Part shown: positions 5,760 to 13,303 of the stretch, piece by piece
How positions within the stretch are numbered: the first letter of the stretch is position 1
How the letters are laid out: each line of letters starts with the position of its first letter
DNA from: Clostridia bacterium
GTDB taxonomy: Bacteria > Bacillota > Clostridia > Oscillospirales > QAMX01
Length of the DNA stretch: 19,396 nt
NCBI GenBank assembly: GCA_017556885.1
Contig: JAFYLV010000114.1
Coordinates: 1-19,396 of the forward strand
Direction: 5' to 3'
Notes under the pieces: generated by a model
The model's input: only the letters and a program-made list of their open reading frames with translations
Told to the model about the DNA's origin: nothing
Database searches by the model: none
Position numbers and translations under genes: made by a program

Positions 5760-6800
5760 TCAAACAATGAGCAACGCCCGAAAATCCTCCCGCTCCCGCA
5801 GAGGATCATAGCACCGGTTGTTCAGGCCGCGAATAAAATCGTCCAGATCTGTTGCGGCGGAGTCAGATGCCGGTTTTTCCTTTGCGATCCGGTTAAAAAA
5901 CGGCGATGTAAATGCAAAATTCGTTTGCTTTCCGTACTTGACCATTTCCTCTGCGTGGTGCCGGGCCTCTTTCAGCACATCCACCGCCTCGTCATACTTC
6001 TCTTCGCGGCAGAGAAGCATTGCTCTGTTCTGGGCGTTGTATTGCAGCGTATTGTGGTAATACTGATAGTTTCCGTCCGGAAACAGGATGTGCAGAATAT
6101 TTTCTACAGCCGCATAAACCCCTATGCTTTTTTCCGCAAATCCAAGATAGAACAGGAACCGGTTGAGATGGCTTTCGGCGATCTCCTGCCCGAGTTTGAT
6201 CTTTTCTTCCCCCCGCAGGCACCACAGAAGCAGCTCGTTTCGTTTTTCCTCGTCCTCCTGCTTTCCGGCATATTCCAGCGCCTCTTCCTTCCGGCCGAGC
6301 ATGTGAAGGGCTAAAACGATCCCGTGCAGCGCTTTGTTATACAGTTTTCGATCGCTACAGTTTTCCAGAACAAGGTTATAGTGTTTTACGGAGCTTTCCA
6401 GAAGTCTGGTATATTCCGCATTGTCCTGTGTCGGGATTGCAACGTAGTATTCCGCAGATGCAAGCCACTCTACATATTCCATATTCCCGGGATATTCGGC
6501 GACGGCACGGCAGGCGATCTGATAATTTGCCTCTTTGTCGTCGTGCATCCAGTATTCGTGAAAAGCCGCATCGAATTCGGCTTTTCGCAGGTCTTTCTGA
6601 TACGTGTCCATCCCCAGCAGATAGTCGGTCGTTACCTGAAAAAGATTTGCCAGCGGCGGCAGCAAGGAAACATCCGGCATTGCAACGTCATTTTCCCAGC
6701 GGCTGACCGCCTGCGGTGATATGGAAAGCAGCTCGGCAAGACGCTCCTGAGTCAGGCCGGTATCGTGGCGCAGTTTTCTGATCTTCTCTCCAAATGACAT
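5760..6800 (-). CDS. XRE-family transcriptional regulator with TPR-like C-terminal region
   Basis: 346 residues. Residues 1-65 form a clear Cro/C1-type HTH (GEKIRKLRHDTGLTQERLAELL, then SPQAVSRWEND and DYLLGMD). The rest (about 70-300) is a mostly helical, tandem-helix region reminiscent of TPR-type ligand or peptide sensing domains, including pairs such as KALHGIVLALHMLGRKEEALEYA and MLLCREEKYDEAVDVLKEA. Proteins with this layout are common in Clostridia and often regulate a neighbouring gene or respond to a small peptide; neither is shown here. GGAGG lies 9 bases before the ATG, and a promoter with an overlapping inverted repeat lies upstream. The gene is divergent from the serine hydrolase. 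It is visibly less GC-rich than the core genes around it. Confidence 0.9.
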   Translation of the reverse strand: MSFGEKIRKLRHDTGLTQERLAELLSISPQAVSRWENDVAMPDVSLLPPLANLFQVTTDYLLGMDTYQKDLRKAEFDAAFHEYWMHDDKEANYQIACRAVAEYPGNMEYVEWLASAEYYVAIPTQDNAEYTRLLESSVKHYNLVLENCSDRKLYNKALHGIVLALHMLGRKEEALEYAGKQEDEEKRNELLLWCLRGEEKIKLGQEIAESHLNRFLFYLGFAEKSIGVYAAVENILHILFPDGNYQYYHNTLQYNAQNRAMLLCREEKYDEAVDVLKEARHHAEEMVKYGKQTNFAFTSPFFNRIAKEKPASDSAATDLDDFIRGLNNRCYDPLREREDFRALLIV

Positions 6801-6842
6801 AGGAAGTTGCCTCCTTTGTTTTGTTTTTCAGGGCCCATGCCT

Positions 6843-6878
6843 ATGATACAGGAAAGTTTTTCATCTGTCCATGTATCA
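6843..6878 (-). promoter_or_regulatory. Promoter of the XRE gene with overlapping 7-bp inverted repeat
   Basis: On the minus strand TGGACA (6866-6871), 17 bases, then TATCAT (6843-6848). The 7-mers TGATACA (6844-6850) and TGTATCA (6872-6878) are inverted copies that bracket the promoter, separated by 21 bases. This placement suits an autoregulatory operator, which is inference. Confidence 0.6.
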
Positions 6879-6899
6879 CTGGTTGAGAGAAGGTAAATT

Positions 6900-6930
6900 C
6901 AAAATAGAGTCCTGGGGGATATCTATTTTG
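6900..6930. repeat. 9-bp perfect inverted repeat in the divergent intergenic region
   Basis: CAAAATAGA (6900-6908) and TCTATTTTG (6922-6930) enclose 13 bases. A weaker GCGGT/ACCGC hairpin follows at 6939-6957. The role is unknown; either could be an operator or an old terminator. The rest of the 6801-7063 gap contains the two divergent promoters. Confidence 0.6.
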
Positions 6931-7003
6931 TACCTGTTGCGGTAAAAAAATAACCGCGCTTCTTTTTCTGTTGAAAATCCGTCATCGCAGCCGTATATTC
7001 TCC

Positions 7004-7032
7004 TTGACTTTCCTCTTTCTCTCGCGTACAAT
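7004..7032 (+). promoter_or_regulatory. Sigma-A-type promoter of the serine hydrolase gene
   Basis: TTGACT (7004-7009), a 17-base spacer and TACAAT (7027-7032). Because transcription would begin near 7039, the in-frame ATGs at 6971 and 7031 cannot be the translation start, leaving the ATG at 7064. Confidence 0.8.
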
Positions 7033-7063
7033 GAAGCCAAGACCAGAACACGAGGTGGCAACT

Positions 7064-8197
7064 ATGGATTTTTCTCCCATTGCTAACTATATGGAAAGCT
7101 TTTTCCGCACCGAAAAAGGCGTGCATGCCTGCGAGATCGAGATCCGCCGCAGCCACGAGACTCTTTTCCGCTACCGCACCGGCTATTTCGATGCGGCAGA
7201 CACCGTACCTCTGCAGGGTGATGAGCTCTATTTTCTCTATTCCTGCTCCAAGCCCATGACCTGTGCCGCCGCGCTCCAGCTGGTGGAGGCCGGCAAGCTC
7301 GGGCTGGACGATCCCGTCAGCCGCTATCTGCCGGAATTTGCCAATCCCTATCTTCTGAAGGATGATCAGCCCGTCCCGGCAACGAAGGTCATGACCATCC
7401 GCCATCTTTTCACCATGACGGCGGGACTTGACTACAACTTCCAGACCAAGCACATCCGCGATCTTCTGGAGGAGAAGCCCGACGCCTCCACCCGCGAGAT
7501 CGCTTCCGCCATCGCACGCGCCCCCATCTCCTTTGAGCCCGGCGAGCGTTTCCAGTACTCCCTGTGCCACGACGTGCTTGCGGCGGTCATCGAGGTCGTC
7601 TCCGGCGAGCGTTTCTCCGATTATCTGCGCAAAAACATTTGGGAGCCCCTCGGTATGACCGACACCGGCTTTGCCCTCACGCCCGAGGTGCGCGAGCGGC
7701 TCTGTGCCCAGTATAGCTACAACAAGAAGGACGGCCTTACCGGCGTTCCCGGCACCAACATTTTCATCGTCTCCCCGAATTATGAAAGCGGCGGCGCGGG
7801 CATCATCTCCAACGTGTCCGACTACATCCTCTTTGCCGATGCCATGGCCTGCGGCGGTGTCGGCGCCACCGGCGCCCGCATCCTCCGTCCCGAAACGGTG
7901 GACCTTTGGCGCACCGAGCAGCTCTCCGGCTTTACCATGAACCCCGCCTTCGGCTGCGCCGCCGGCCCCGGCTACGGCTATGGTCTCGGTGTCCGCACCC
8001 TCATCGACCGCTCCGGCGGGCAGAAGAGCTCCATCGGCGAATTCGGCTGGGACGGTGCCGCGGGCTCCTACATTCTGATGGATCCCGACAAGGAGATTTC
8101 CATCTTCTTTGCCATGCACGTCCTCGGCTGGCCCGGCCTCGTCGGTTGCTGCCATGCCCCCCTGCGCGATCTCACCTACGAGATCCTCGGACTGTAA
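7064..8197 (+). CDS. Serine hydrolase, beta-lactamase class C family (PF00144)
   Basis: From the ATG at 7064 the protein has 377 residues; GAGGTGG about 6 bases upstream and the promoter position support this start. The nucleophile motif SxxK is S60-C-S-K63. The second motif, normally YxN, appears as YSL (Y165). The third motif region reads GWDGAAG (328-334) in place of KTG/HTG. Flanking family features include RHLFTMTAGLDY, the PG-RF-YS block and LGMTDTGF. There is no signal peptide, so the enzyme is probably cytoplasmic. The family includes esterases, peptidases and penicillin-binding-like proteins; the changes in motifs two and three argue against a true beta-lactamase. The substrate is unknown. 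A terminator follows at once, so the gene is a single cistron. Confidence 0.9.
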   Translation: MDFSPIANYMESFFRTEKGVHACEIEIRRSHETLFRYRTGYFDAADTVPLQGDELYFLYSCSKPMTCAAALQLVEAGKLGLDDPVSRYLPEFANPYLLKDDQPVPATKVMTIRHLFTMTAGLDYNFQTKHIRDLLEEKPDASTREIASAIARAPISFEPGERFQYSLCHDVLAAVIEVVSGERFSDYLRKNIWEPLGMTDTGFALTPEVRERLCAQYSYNKKDGLTGVPGTNIFIVSPNYESGGAGIISNVSDYILFADAMACGGVGATGARILRPETVDLWRTEQLSGFTMNPAFGCAAGPGYGYGLGVRTLIDRSGGQKSSIGEFGWDGAAGSYILMDPDKEISIFFAMHVLGWPGLVGCCHAPLRDLTYEILGL

Positions 8198-8204
8198 TTT
8201 CACA

Positions 8205-8249
8205 CATAAAACGAGCGCGGTCTTTCGGCAGATCCGCGCTCGTTTTATG
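8205..8249 (+). terminator. Terminator after the serine hydrolase gene
   Basis: A 16-bp perfect inverted repeat (8205-8220 and 8234-8249) with a 13-base loop. The arms are A-rich on the left and T-rich on the right, 7 bases after the stop codon. Confidence 0.85.
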
Positions 8250-8276
8250 CTTGGATCGGCAATTCAAATCCTCCCC

Positions 8277-8305
8277 TTGCGCAATGCCGGAACATATGAT
8301 AGAAT
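8277..8305 (+). promoter_or_regulatory. Promoter of the Na/Pi cotransporter operon
   Basis: TTGCGC (8277-8282), 17 bases, TAGAAT (8300-8305), 38 bases before the start codon. Confidence 0.6.
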
Positions 8306-8343
8306 GACCCTGTGAACACCTTATGATCAAGAGGTAATGCAGT

Positions 8344-10101
8344 ATGGATTTCTTCAAGGTTCTTGAGCTTGTCGGCGGTCTGTGCCTTTTCCTGTTCGGC
8401 ATGAATCTCATGGGCGCCTATCTCGAAAAATGTGCCGGTTCCCGGCTGAAGGGAATTCTCGGCCGGCTGACCTCCGGAAAATTCATCGGTTTTCTCACCG
8501 GCATGGCCGTCACCGCCGTCATCCAGTCCTCCTCTGCCACCACCGTTATGGTCGTCGGTTTTGTCAACTCGGGTCTTATGACCCTTCGGCAGGCCATCAA
8601 CGTCATCATCGGCGCCAACATCGGCACCACCGTCACCGCATGGATCCTCTCCCTGGCTGGCATCGAGAGCGGCAACTTCTTTGTGCAGCTCCTGAAGCCC
8701 ACCTCCTTCGTCCCCGTGCTTGCCTTGATCGGCATTCTGCTGTATATGGGCGCAAAGAAATCCGGCCGCAAGGACGTCGGCATCATCCTGCTTGGCTTTG
8801 CCACGCTGATGTTCGGCATGGAGACCATGAGCGGCGCCGTTTCCGGCCTGCGGAACAACCCCACCTTTGCATCTATCCTCACCATGTTTGATAATCCCGT
8901 TCTCGGCGTTGTCGCCGGTGCGGTGCTCACCGCCATCATTCAGTCCTCCTCCGCCTCTGTGGGTATCCTGCAGGCCCTCTCCTCCACCGGGCAGATCACC
9001 CTCGGCATGTCCATCCCCATCATTATGGGGCAGAACATCGGTACTTGCGTCACGGCACTTCTCTCCTCCGTGGGCGCAAACCGCAATGCTCGCCGCGCAT
9101 CTCTCGTTCACCTGATCTTTAACCTCACCGGCACGGTCATGGTTCTCTGCGCCTTTTCCCTCATCCGCGCCCTCGTTGATATCCCAGTTCTTTTGGAAAG
9201 CGCCGACGCCTTCACCATCGCCGTCTGTCATTCCGCCTTTAACCTCATCTGCACGGTCATCCTGCTGCCCGCCGCCGGTCTTCTGGAGCGGATTTCCGTC
9301 CGTCTCATCCCCGACGACAAAAATGCACCCGTTGAAAAGGTCATCGAGGTGGACGAGCGTCTTATGGCAACCCCGTCCATCGCCATCACCCAGTGCCGCA
9401 GTCTGACGGTGGATATGGCGCGCAGCTGCATCGATTCTCTGCAGTCCGCCCTCACTGCCCTGGAAAGTTATGACGATACCCTGCGCGAGCGGGTCTACCG
9501 CGAGGAAAAGGATGCCGACCGCTACGAAGACATTCTCGGCAGCTATCTCGTCCGGCTGAACAGCCAGGATCTTTCCGAGGCCGACAGCCTGGAGACTGCA
9601 AGCCTGCTCCATGTGCTGGGCGATTTTGAGCGCATCTCCGACCACGCCGTCAACGTGGTGGATGCCGCACAGGAGCTTTGGGAGAAGAATATCGCCTTTA
9701 CCGGCGGCGCCCGGCGTGAGCTCGCCATTCTGACCGCCGCCGTTATGGAATGTGCCGCCGGCACGGTCTCCGCCTTCTGCTACGGAGACGCGGCCATGCT
9801 TGCCCGCATCGAGCCGCTGGAGCATACCGTGGACAAGCTCAAGGAAGAGCTGCGTGCCCGGCATATCCATAGGATGCAGCAGGGAAGCTGCTCCATCGAG
9901 GCAGGCTTTATCTGGTCGGATCTGCTCACCAATCTGGAGCGAGTCACCGATCACTGCTCCAATATCGCCTGCTGCCTTGCGGAACTGTCCCACCGCTCTA
10001 TGGACATGCACTCCTACACCCGCAATCTGCGCCGCAACGACGGGGATTTCGCCGCCCTCTGCGCGGAATATGCCAAAAAATATGCTTTGGAAGAAAAATA
10101 A
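8344..10101 (+). CDS. Na/Pi cotransporter family protein with C-terminal PhoU domain
   Basis: 585 residues. The N-terminal two thirds (about 1-310) are a membrane transporter with the internal duplication typical of NptA/SLC34-type proteins: QSSSATT at 61-67 with GANIGTTVTA at 90-99, and QSSSAS at 200-205 with GQNIGTCVTA at 229-238. Residues about 345-570 form a helical PhoU-like region (for example VLGDFERISDHAVNVVD and LLTNLERVTDHCSNIA, the metal-binding E-R-x-x-D-H repeats). Such fusions are common in Bacillota and are thought to import phosphate with sodium, the PhoU part acting in regulation. AGAGG lies 9 bases before the ATG. A Crp/Fnr-type regulator follows 24 bases downstream, probably in the same operon. 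No other phosphate genes are nearby. Confidence 0.95.
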   Translation: MDFFKVLELVGGLCLFLFGMNLMGAYLEKCAGSRLKGILGRLTSGKFIGFLTGMAVTAVIQSSSATTVMVVGFVNSGLMTLRQAINVIIGANIGTTVTAWILSLAGIESGNFFVQLLKPTSFVPVLALIGILLYMGAKKSGRKDVGIILLGFATLMFGMETMSGAVSGLRNNPTFASILTMFDNPVLGVVAGAVLTAIIQSSSASVGILQALSSTGQITLGMSIPIIMGQNIGTCVTALLSSVGANRNARRASLVHLIFNLTGTVMVLCAFSLIRALVDIPVLLESADAFTIAVCHSAFNLICTVILLPAAGLLERISVRLIPDDKNAPVEKVIEVDERLMATPSIAITQCRSLTVDMARSCIDSLQSALTALESYDDTLRERVYREEKDADRYEDILGSYLVRLNSQDLSEADSLETASLLHVLGDFERISDHAVNVVDAAQELWEKNIAFTGGARRELAILTAAVMECAAGTVSAFCYGDAAMLARIEPLEHTVDKLKEELRARHIHRMQQGSCSIEAGFIWSDLLTNLERVTDHCSNIACCLAELSHRSMDMHSYTRNLRRNDGDFAALCAEYAKKYALEEK

Positions 10102-10125
10102 AACCACCGGAAAGGAGCTGGCAGA

Positions 10126-10788
10126 ATGACCGCCATCCCTCTCGCACAGTGCCGGCTCTTTGCCGGTCTTTCGGTTGATGAGATTTCCTATTCTCTGCGT
10201 TTTTTTGATGCGCGGGAAGAAACCTTTCCCCGCGGAGCGCTGATTTCGCGCCCCGGCGAGCCGCTCCGCCACTTCGGCCTTGTGCTTGCCGGCGGCGTCG
10301 AGGTCAGCTGCAGCGATTTCAACGGACGGCTGATGCTCATGGCCAGCGTTGAGCCGGGGCTTACCTTCGGCGAATCCCTGTCCTATCTTGAGCGCACCGC
10401 CGATCTCACCATCCGCGCCGCCGCCGACTGCCGCATCCTCTGGCTCTCCCCCGCAAGGGTGCGTGATCCCGCCCCCGCCTCCCCGTTGGAGGCTGAGCTT
10501 TGCCGCCGCTTCACCGCCATGCTCGCGGAACGCGCCCTTGCGCAGAACGACCGCATCCAGATTCTCTCAAAGCCCACCCTGCGGGACAAGATCATCACCT
10601 TCCTTTCCCAGGCCGCCCGCCGGGCAGGCAGCGATACGGTCCGTATCGCCCTTGACCGCGAGGGACTTGCCGCCTTCCTCGGATGCGAACGCAGCGCCCT
10701 CTCCCGGGAGCTCTCCCGCATGCAGAAGGACGGCCTCATCACCTATCGGAAAAATCTGTTTATTCTGCACAAAGATGAACCTATTTAG
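10126..10788 (+). CDS. Crp/Fnr-family transcriptional regulator
   Basis: 220 residues, the normal family length. Residues about 5-115 form a cupin-like sensor domain (FAGLSVDEI, then PRGALISRPGEPLRHFGLVLAGGVEV and LTFGESLSYL). Residues about 150-212 are a winged HTH with the recognition segment REGLAAFLGCERSALSREL at 179-197. The N-terminal cysteine cluster of FNR is absent (only C9), so it is not an FNR-type iron-sulfur sensor. Its layout resembles the Crp/HcpR-like group of Clostridia, which may sense heme, nitric oxide or nucleotides; the ligand here is unknown. AAGGAG lies 8 bases before the ATG. It follows the Na/Pi cotransporter and precedes, after a terminator, an ABC importer that it may control. 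Confidence 0.93.
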   Translation: MTAIPLAQCRLFAGLSVDEISYSLRFFDAREETFPRGALISRPGEPLRHFGLVLAGGVEVSCSDFNGRLMLMASVEPGLTFGESLSYLERTADLTIRAAADCRILWLSPARVRDPAPASPLEAELCRRFTAMLAERALAQNDRIQILSKPTLRDKIITFLSQAARRAGSDTVRIALDREGLAAFLGCERSALSRELSRMQKDGLITYRKNLFILHKDEPI

Positions 10789-10826
10789 CCATTTCGTTGC
10801 AGCCGCAACGGAATGGCTTTGCTTTT
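10787..10826 (+). terminator. Terminator after the Crp/Fnr-type gene
   Basis: A 14-bp stem (10787-10800 and 10805-10818, one T-G pair) with the loop AGCC, followed by TTGCTTTT. It begins within the stop codon. Confidence 0.85.
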
Positions 10827-10831
10827 ACGGG

Positions 10832-10837
10832 TATAAT
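10832..10837 (+). promoter_or_regulatory. Probable -10 element for the ABC importer operon
   Basis: A perfect TATAAT lies 41 bases before the start codon, but no recognisable -35 sequence is found at 16-18 bases upstream, where the preceding terminator arm sits. A weak -35 would fit an activator-dependent promoter, possibly driven by the adjacent Crp-type protein (inference). Confidence 0.45.
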
Positions 10838-10877
10838 GGGGACGTAAAATAAAAAACCCGAAAGAAGGTTATTTGAA

Positions 10878-11852
10878 ATGAAACTTACCCGTATGCTTTC
10901 CGTTGTGCTCGTGCTTGCACTGCTCGGCGCACTGTTTACCGGCTGTGCCGTCACCGAAGAGGATGTTACCCTCCACGTCGGCGGCATGAAGGGTCCCACC
11001 ACTATGGGCATGGTTAACCTCATCAAGGCCGATGCCGACGGCACCGCCGAGGGCGACTACGAGTTCACCGTTGCCACCAACGCCGACGAGCTGACCCCCA
11101 AGTTCATCAAGGGTGAGCTGGACATCATCGCCGTTCCTGCAAACCTCGCCGCAAACCTCTACCAGAAGACCGAGGGCGAGGCCCAGCTGCTTGCGCTGAA
11201 CACCCTTGGCGTGCTTTACGTCGTCGATAAGAACACCGGCATCACCTCCGTTGCCGATCTTAAGGGCAAGACCATCTATGCCACCGGCAAGGGAACGACC
11301 CCCGAGTTCACCCTGCGCCATATTCTGCAGAAGAACGGCATCGATCCCGATAAGGACGTTACCCTCGAGTTCAAGAGCGAGCCCACCGAGATCGTCGCCC
11401 TGCTGAAGAGCTCCGATTCCGGCGTTGCCATGCTGCCGCAGCCCTTTGTCACCGTCGCCCAGACCAACGTGGAGGGACTCAAGATCGCCCTTGACCTGAC
11501 CGAGGAATGGGAGAAGGTCGACACCGACTCCTCCGTGGTCACCGGTGTGCTTGTGGTTCGCAAGTCCTTTGCCGCCGAGCATCCCAAGGCTGTTGAGACC
11601 TTCCTGAAGGAGTATGCCGCCTCCGTAAAGCAGATCAATGACGATCCCGCCGCCGGCTCCGTGCTGGTGGAGGAATACATCGCCGTCAAGGCTCCCATCG
11701 CCCAGAAGGCCATTCCCGCCTGCAACCTCGTCTGCATCACCGGCAAGGATATGCAGCCTGTGATCGGCGGTTACCTTGAAGCCCTCCACGCGCAGAATCC
11801 CGCCGCTGTCGGCGGTGCTCTGCCCGCCGCCGACTTCTACTATGCAGGCTAA
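10878..11852 (+). CDS. ABC transporter substrate-binding lipoprotein (SsuA/NMT1-like)
   Basis: 324 residues. The N-terminus is a lipoprotein signal peptide with basic residues (K2, R5), a hydrophobic core and a lipobox LFTGC with C23 as the lipidated cysteine. The mature part has the NMT1/SsuA periplasmic-binding fold: a strand VGGMKGPTTMGMVNL, a DIIAVPANLAANLY hinge segment, DLKGKTIYATGKGTTPEF, and VVRKSFAAEHPKAVETFLKEY. This family delivers sulfonates, nitrate analogues, pyrimidine precursors and similar small molecules to SsuBC/TauBC-type importers. The substrate cannot be assigned. The permease start lies inside its last codons. The coding sequence has strongly biased C-ending codons, suggesting good expression. 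Confidence 0.93.
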   Translation: MKLTRMLSVVLVLALLGALFTGCAVTEEDVTLHVGGMKGPTTMGMVNLIKADADGTAEGDYEFTVATNADELTPKFIKGELDIIAVPANLAANLYQKTEGEAQLLALNTLGVLYVVDKNTGITSVADLKGKTIYATGKGTTPEFTLRHILQKNGIDPDKDVTLEFKSEPTEIVALLKSSDSGVAMLPQPFVTVAQTNVEGLKIALDLTEEWEKVDTDSSVVTGVLVVRKSFAAEHPKAVETFLKEYAASVKQINDDPAAGSVLVEEYIAVKAPIAQKAIPACNLVCITGKDMQPVIGGYLEALHAQNPAAVGGALPAADFYYAG

Positions 11853-12609
11853 GAGAGAAAAACAGAAAAATACGCTCCTGCGGGCCGCCGCGGTCATCAC
11901 AGCCCTGGTGCTGTGGCAGGCCGCGGCTTGGCTGCTGGATTCTACGATCCTGCTCGCAGGACCGATTGAGGTGCTCGGGCGCTTCCCCGCTCTGTGCCGC
12001 GAGGCGGATTTTCTCCCCTCTCTTTGGTTCTCATTCTCCCGCATTATCGGCGGTTTCCTGCTGGCTCTTTGTCTCGGCACGGCGCTGGCCGCTCTTGCCG
12101 GACGCTTCCGCGTGGTCGATATTTTCCTCGCACCCTATATGGTCACCATCAAGACCGTTCCGGTGGCATCCTTCATCATTCTCGCCCTGCTGTGGCTCTC
12201 CTCTGCGGGACTGTCGGTGTTCATCTCTTTTCTGATGGTGCTGCCCATCGTTTACACCAATGTTCTCGGCGGCATCCGCAGCATCGACCCGAACATGGAG
12301 GAGGCTGCGCGGCTCTTCCGCGTGCCCTGGCCCCGTCGGGTACTCTATCTGTGGCTGCCCTCCATCAAGCCCTACCTGCTCTCCGCCTGCAGCGTCGCTC
12401 TCGGTCTTTCCTGGAAGGCCGGCGTCGCAGCCGAGGTCATCGGAGTCCCCTCCGGATCGGTGGGTGAGGCCATGTACGTGGCAAAGGTCCATCTCGATAT
12501 GGTGGATCTGCTGTGCTGGACGGTGGTCATCGTGGCGGCAAGCCTGTTGTTTGAAAAACTCTTTCTTGCACTTATGCGGACGCTGTTCCGCGGATTGGAG
12601 CGCATATGA
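11842..12609 (+). CDS. ABC transporter permease (SsuC/TauC-type)
   Basis: From the ATG at 11842 the protein has 255 residues with about six membrane segments. An earlier in-frame ATG at 11776 would lie deep in the lipoprotein gene and add a proline-rich stretch unlike the family, so it is not chosen. The cytoplasmic coupling loop is visible as MEEAARLFRVPWPRRVLYLWLP (the EAA motif; the usual glycine is replaced), and GLSWKAGVAAEVIG near the C-terminus is typical for this subfamily. The gene overlaps the lipoprotein gene by 11 bases and the ATPase gene by 4 bases, so the three subunits are translationally coupled. There is no strong Shine-Dalgarno. Confidence 0.92.
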   Translation: MQAKREKQKNTLLRAAAVITALVLWQAAAWLLDSTILLAGPIEVLGRFPALCREADFLPSLWFSFSRIIGGFLLALCLGTALAALAGRFRVVDIFLAPYMVTIKTVPVASFIILALLWLSSAGLSVFISFLMVLPIVYTNVLGGIRSIDPNMEEAARLFRVPWPRRVLYLWLPSIKPYLLSACSVALGLSWKAGVAAEVIGVPSGSVGEAMYVAKVHLDMVDLLCWTVVIVAASLLFEKLFLALMRTLFRGLERI

Positions 12610-13205
12610 AGGATATCGTACTGGATCGCGTCTCCTTTGCCTATGAAGATCAGCCTGTGCTGCAGGAGTTCTCCCTCACGTTGCCCGCCGGACACATCAC
12701 CTGTCTGATGGGTCCCTCCGGCTGCGGAAAGACCACGCTGTTCCGCCTGCTGTGCGGATCGATCGCTCCCCTATCCGGCACGATCACAGGGATCCCGGAC
12801 CGTATTTCCGCCGTCTTTCAGGAGGACCGTCTCTGCGAGGATTTCTCCGCCCTCTCCAATCTCCGCTTCGCCGTGGGCAGCCGCCCCGACAAGGCCGAAC
12901 TTATCGCCCTGCTGGATTCCCTTGGGCTGGAAGGAGATTCTCCCGCCCCGGTCCGCACCTTTTCCGGCGGTATGAAGCGCCGCGTAGCCATCGCCCGTGC
13001 TCTCGCCGCAAAGGGTGACCTGCTGCTGCTTGACGAGCCTTTCAAGGGGCTTGACGAAGAAACCCGCGCTGCGGCGGCAAAGCTCCTGCTTGCCCGTGTC
13101 GCAGGAAAGACGGTCTTTGTCATCACCCACGATCCCGCCGAGGCGGAGCTTCTCTCCGCGCCCGTGCTGGAAATGAGTCCTGACGGACATATTTTGCACA
13201 AATAA
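12606..13205 (+). CDS. ABC transporter ATP-binding protein (SsuB/TauB-type)
   Basis: 199 residues, compact for the family (usually 230-260), because the C-terminal tail is short. All nucleotide-binding motifs are present: Walker A GPSGCGKT at 36-43, Q-loop VFQEDRL at 70-76, signature FSGGMKRR at 119-126, Walker B LLLLDEP at 139-145 and the H-loop ITHD (H175). It energises the upstream permease. Its ATG overlaps the permease stop in an ATGA arrangement. No terminator with a T-run follows, though an inverted repeat at 13218-13242 lies just after the stop. Confidence 0.95.
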   Translation: MKDIVLDRVSFAYEDQPVLQEFSLTLPAGHITCLMGPSGCGKTTLFRLLCGSIAPLSGTITGIPDRISAVFQEDRLCEDFSALSNLRFAVGSRPDKAELIALLDSLGLEGDSPAPVRTFSGGMKRRVAIARALAAKGDLLLLDEPFKGLDEETRAAAAKLLLARVAGKTVFVITHDPAEAELLSAPVLEMSPDGHILHK

Positions 13206-13217
13206 TGCATGATTCTC

Positions 13218-13242
13218 CCGCAAAGCGGTTGCTATTTTGCGG
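13218..13242 (+). promoter_or_regulatory. Inverted repeat over the -35 region of the DUF1858 gene
   Basis: CCGCAAA (13218-13224) and TTTGCGG (13236-13242) are perfect inverted 7-mers, 11 bases apart, spanning the -35 box. There is no T-run, so an operator is more likely than a terminator; the regulator is unknown. Confidence 0.45.
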
Positions 13243-13257
13243 ATAATCGTGTATAAT
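13229..13257 (+). promoter_or_regulatory. Sigma-A-type promoter of the DUF1858 gene
   Basis: TTGCTA (13229-13234), a 17-base spacer and a perfect TATAAT (13252-13257), 46 bases before the start codon. Confidence 0.8.
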
Positions 13258-13303
13258 AACTTTTGGTGCCGGGAAACGGCGCCGGAACAGGAGATTCAAA
13301 ATT

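Noticed and set aside
6971..7063. An N-terminal extension of the serine hydrolase from the ATG at 6971
   Set aside because: It would start upstream of the predicted promoter (-10 at 7027-7032) and add a basic hydrophobic stretch; the ATG at 7064 has a proper ribosome site.
8245..10272. A 675-codon open frame on the minus strand opposite the Na/Pi cotransporter
   Set aside because: It is antisense to a complete, motif-bearing transporter and has the low-complexity Gly/Asp/His composition usual for shadows in GC-rich genes.
10869..12080. A 403-codon minus-strand frame opposite the ABC lipoprotein and permease genes
   Set aside because: It is an antisense shadow of two well-supported overlapping genes.
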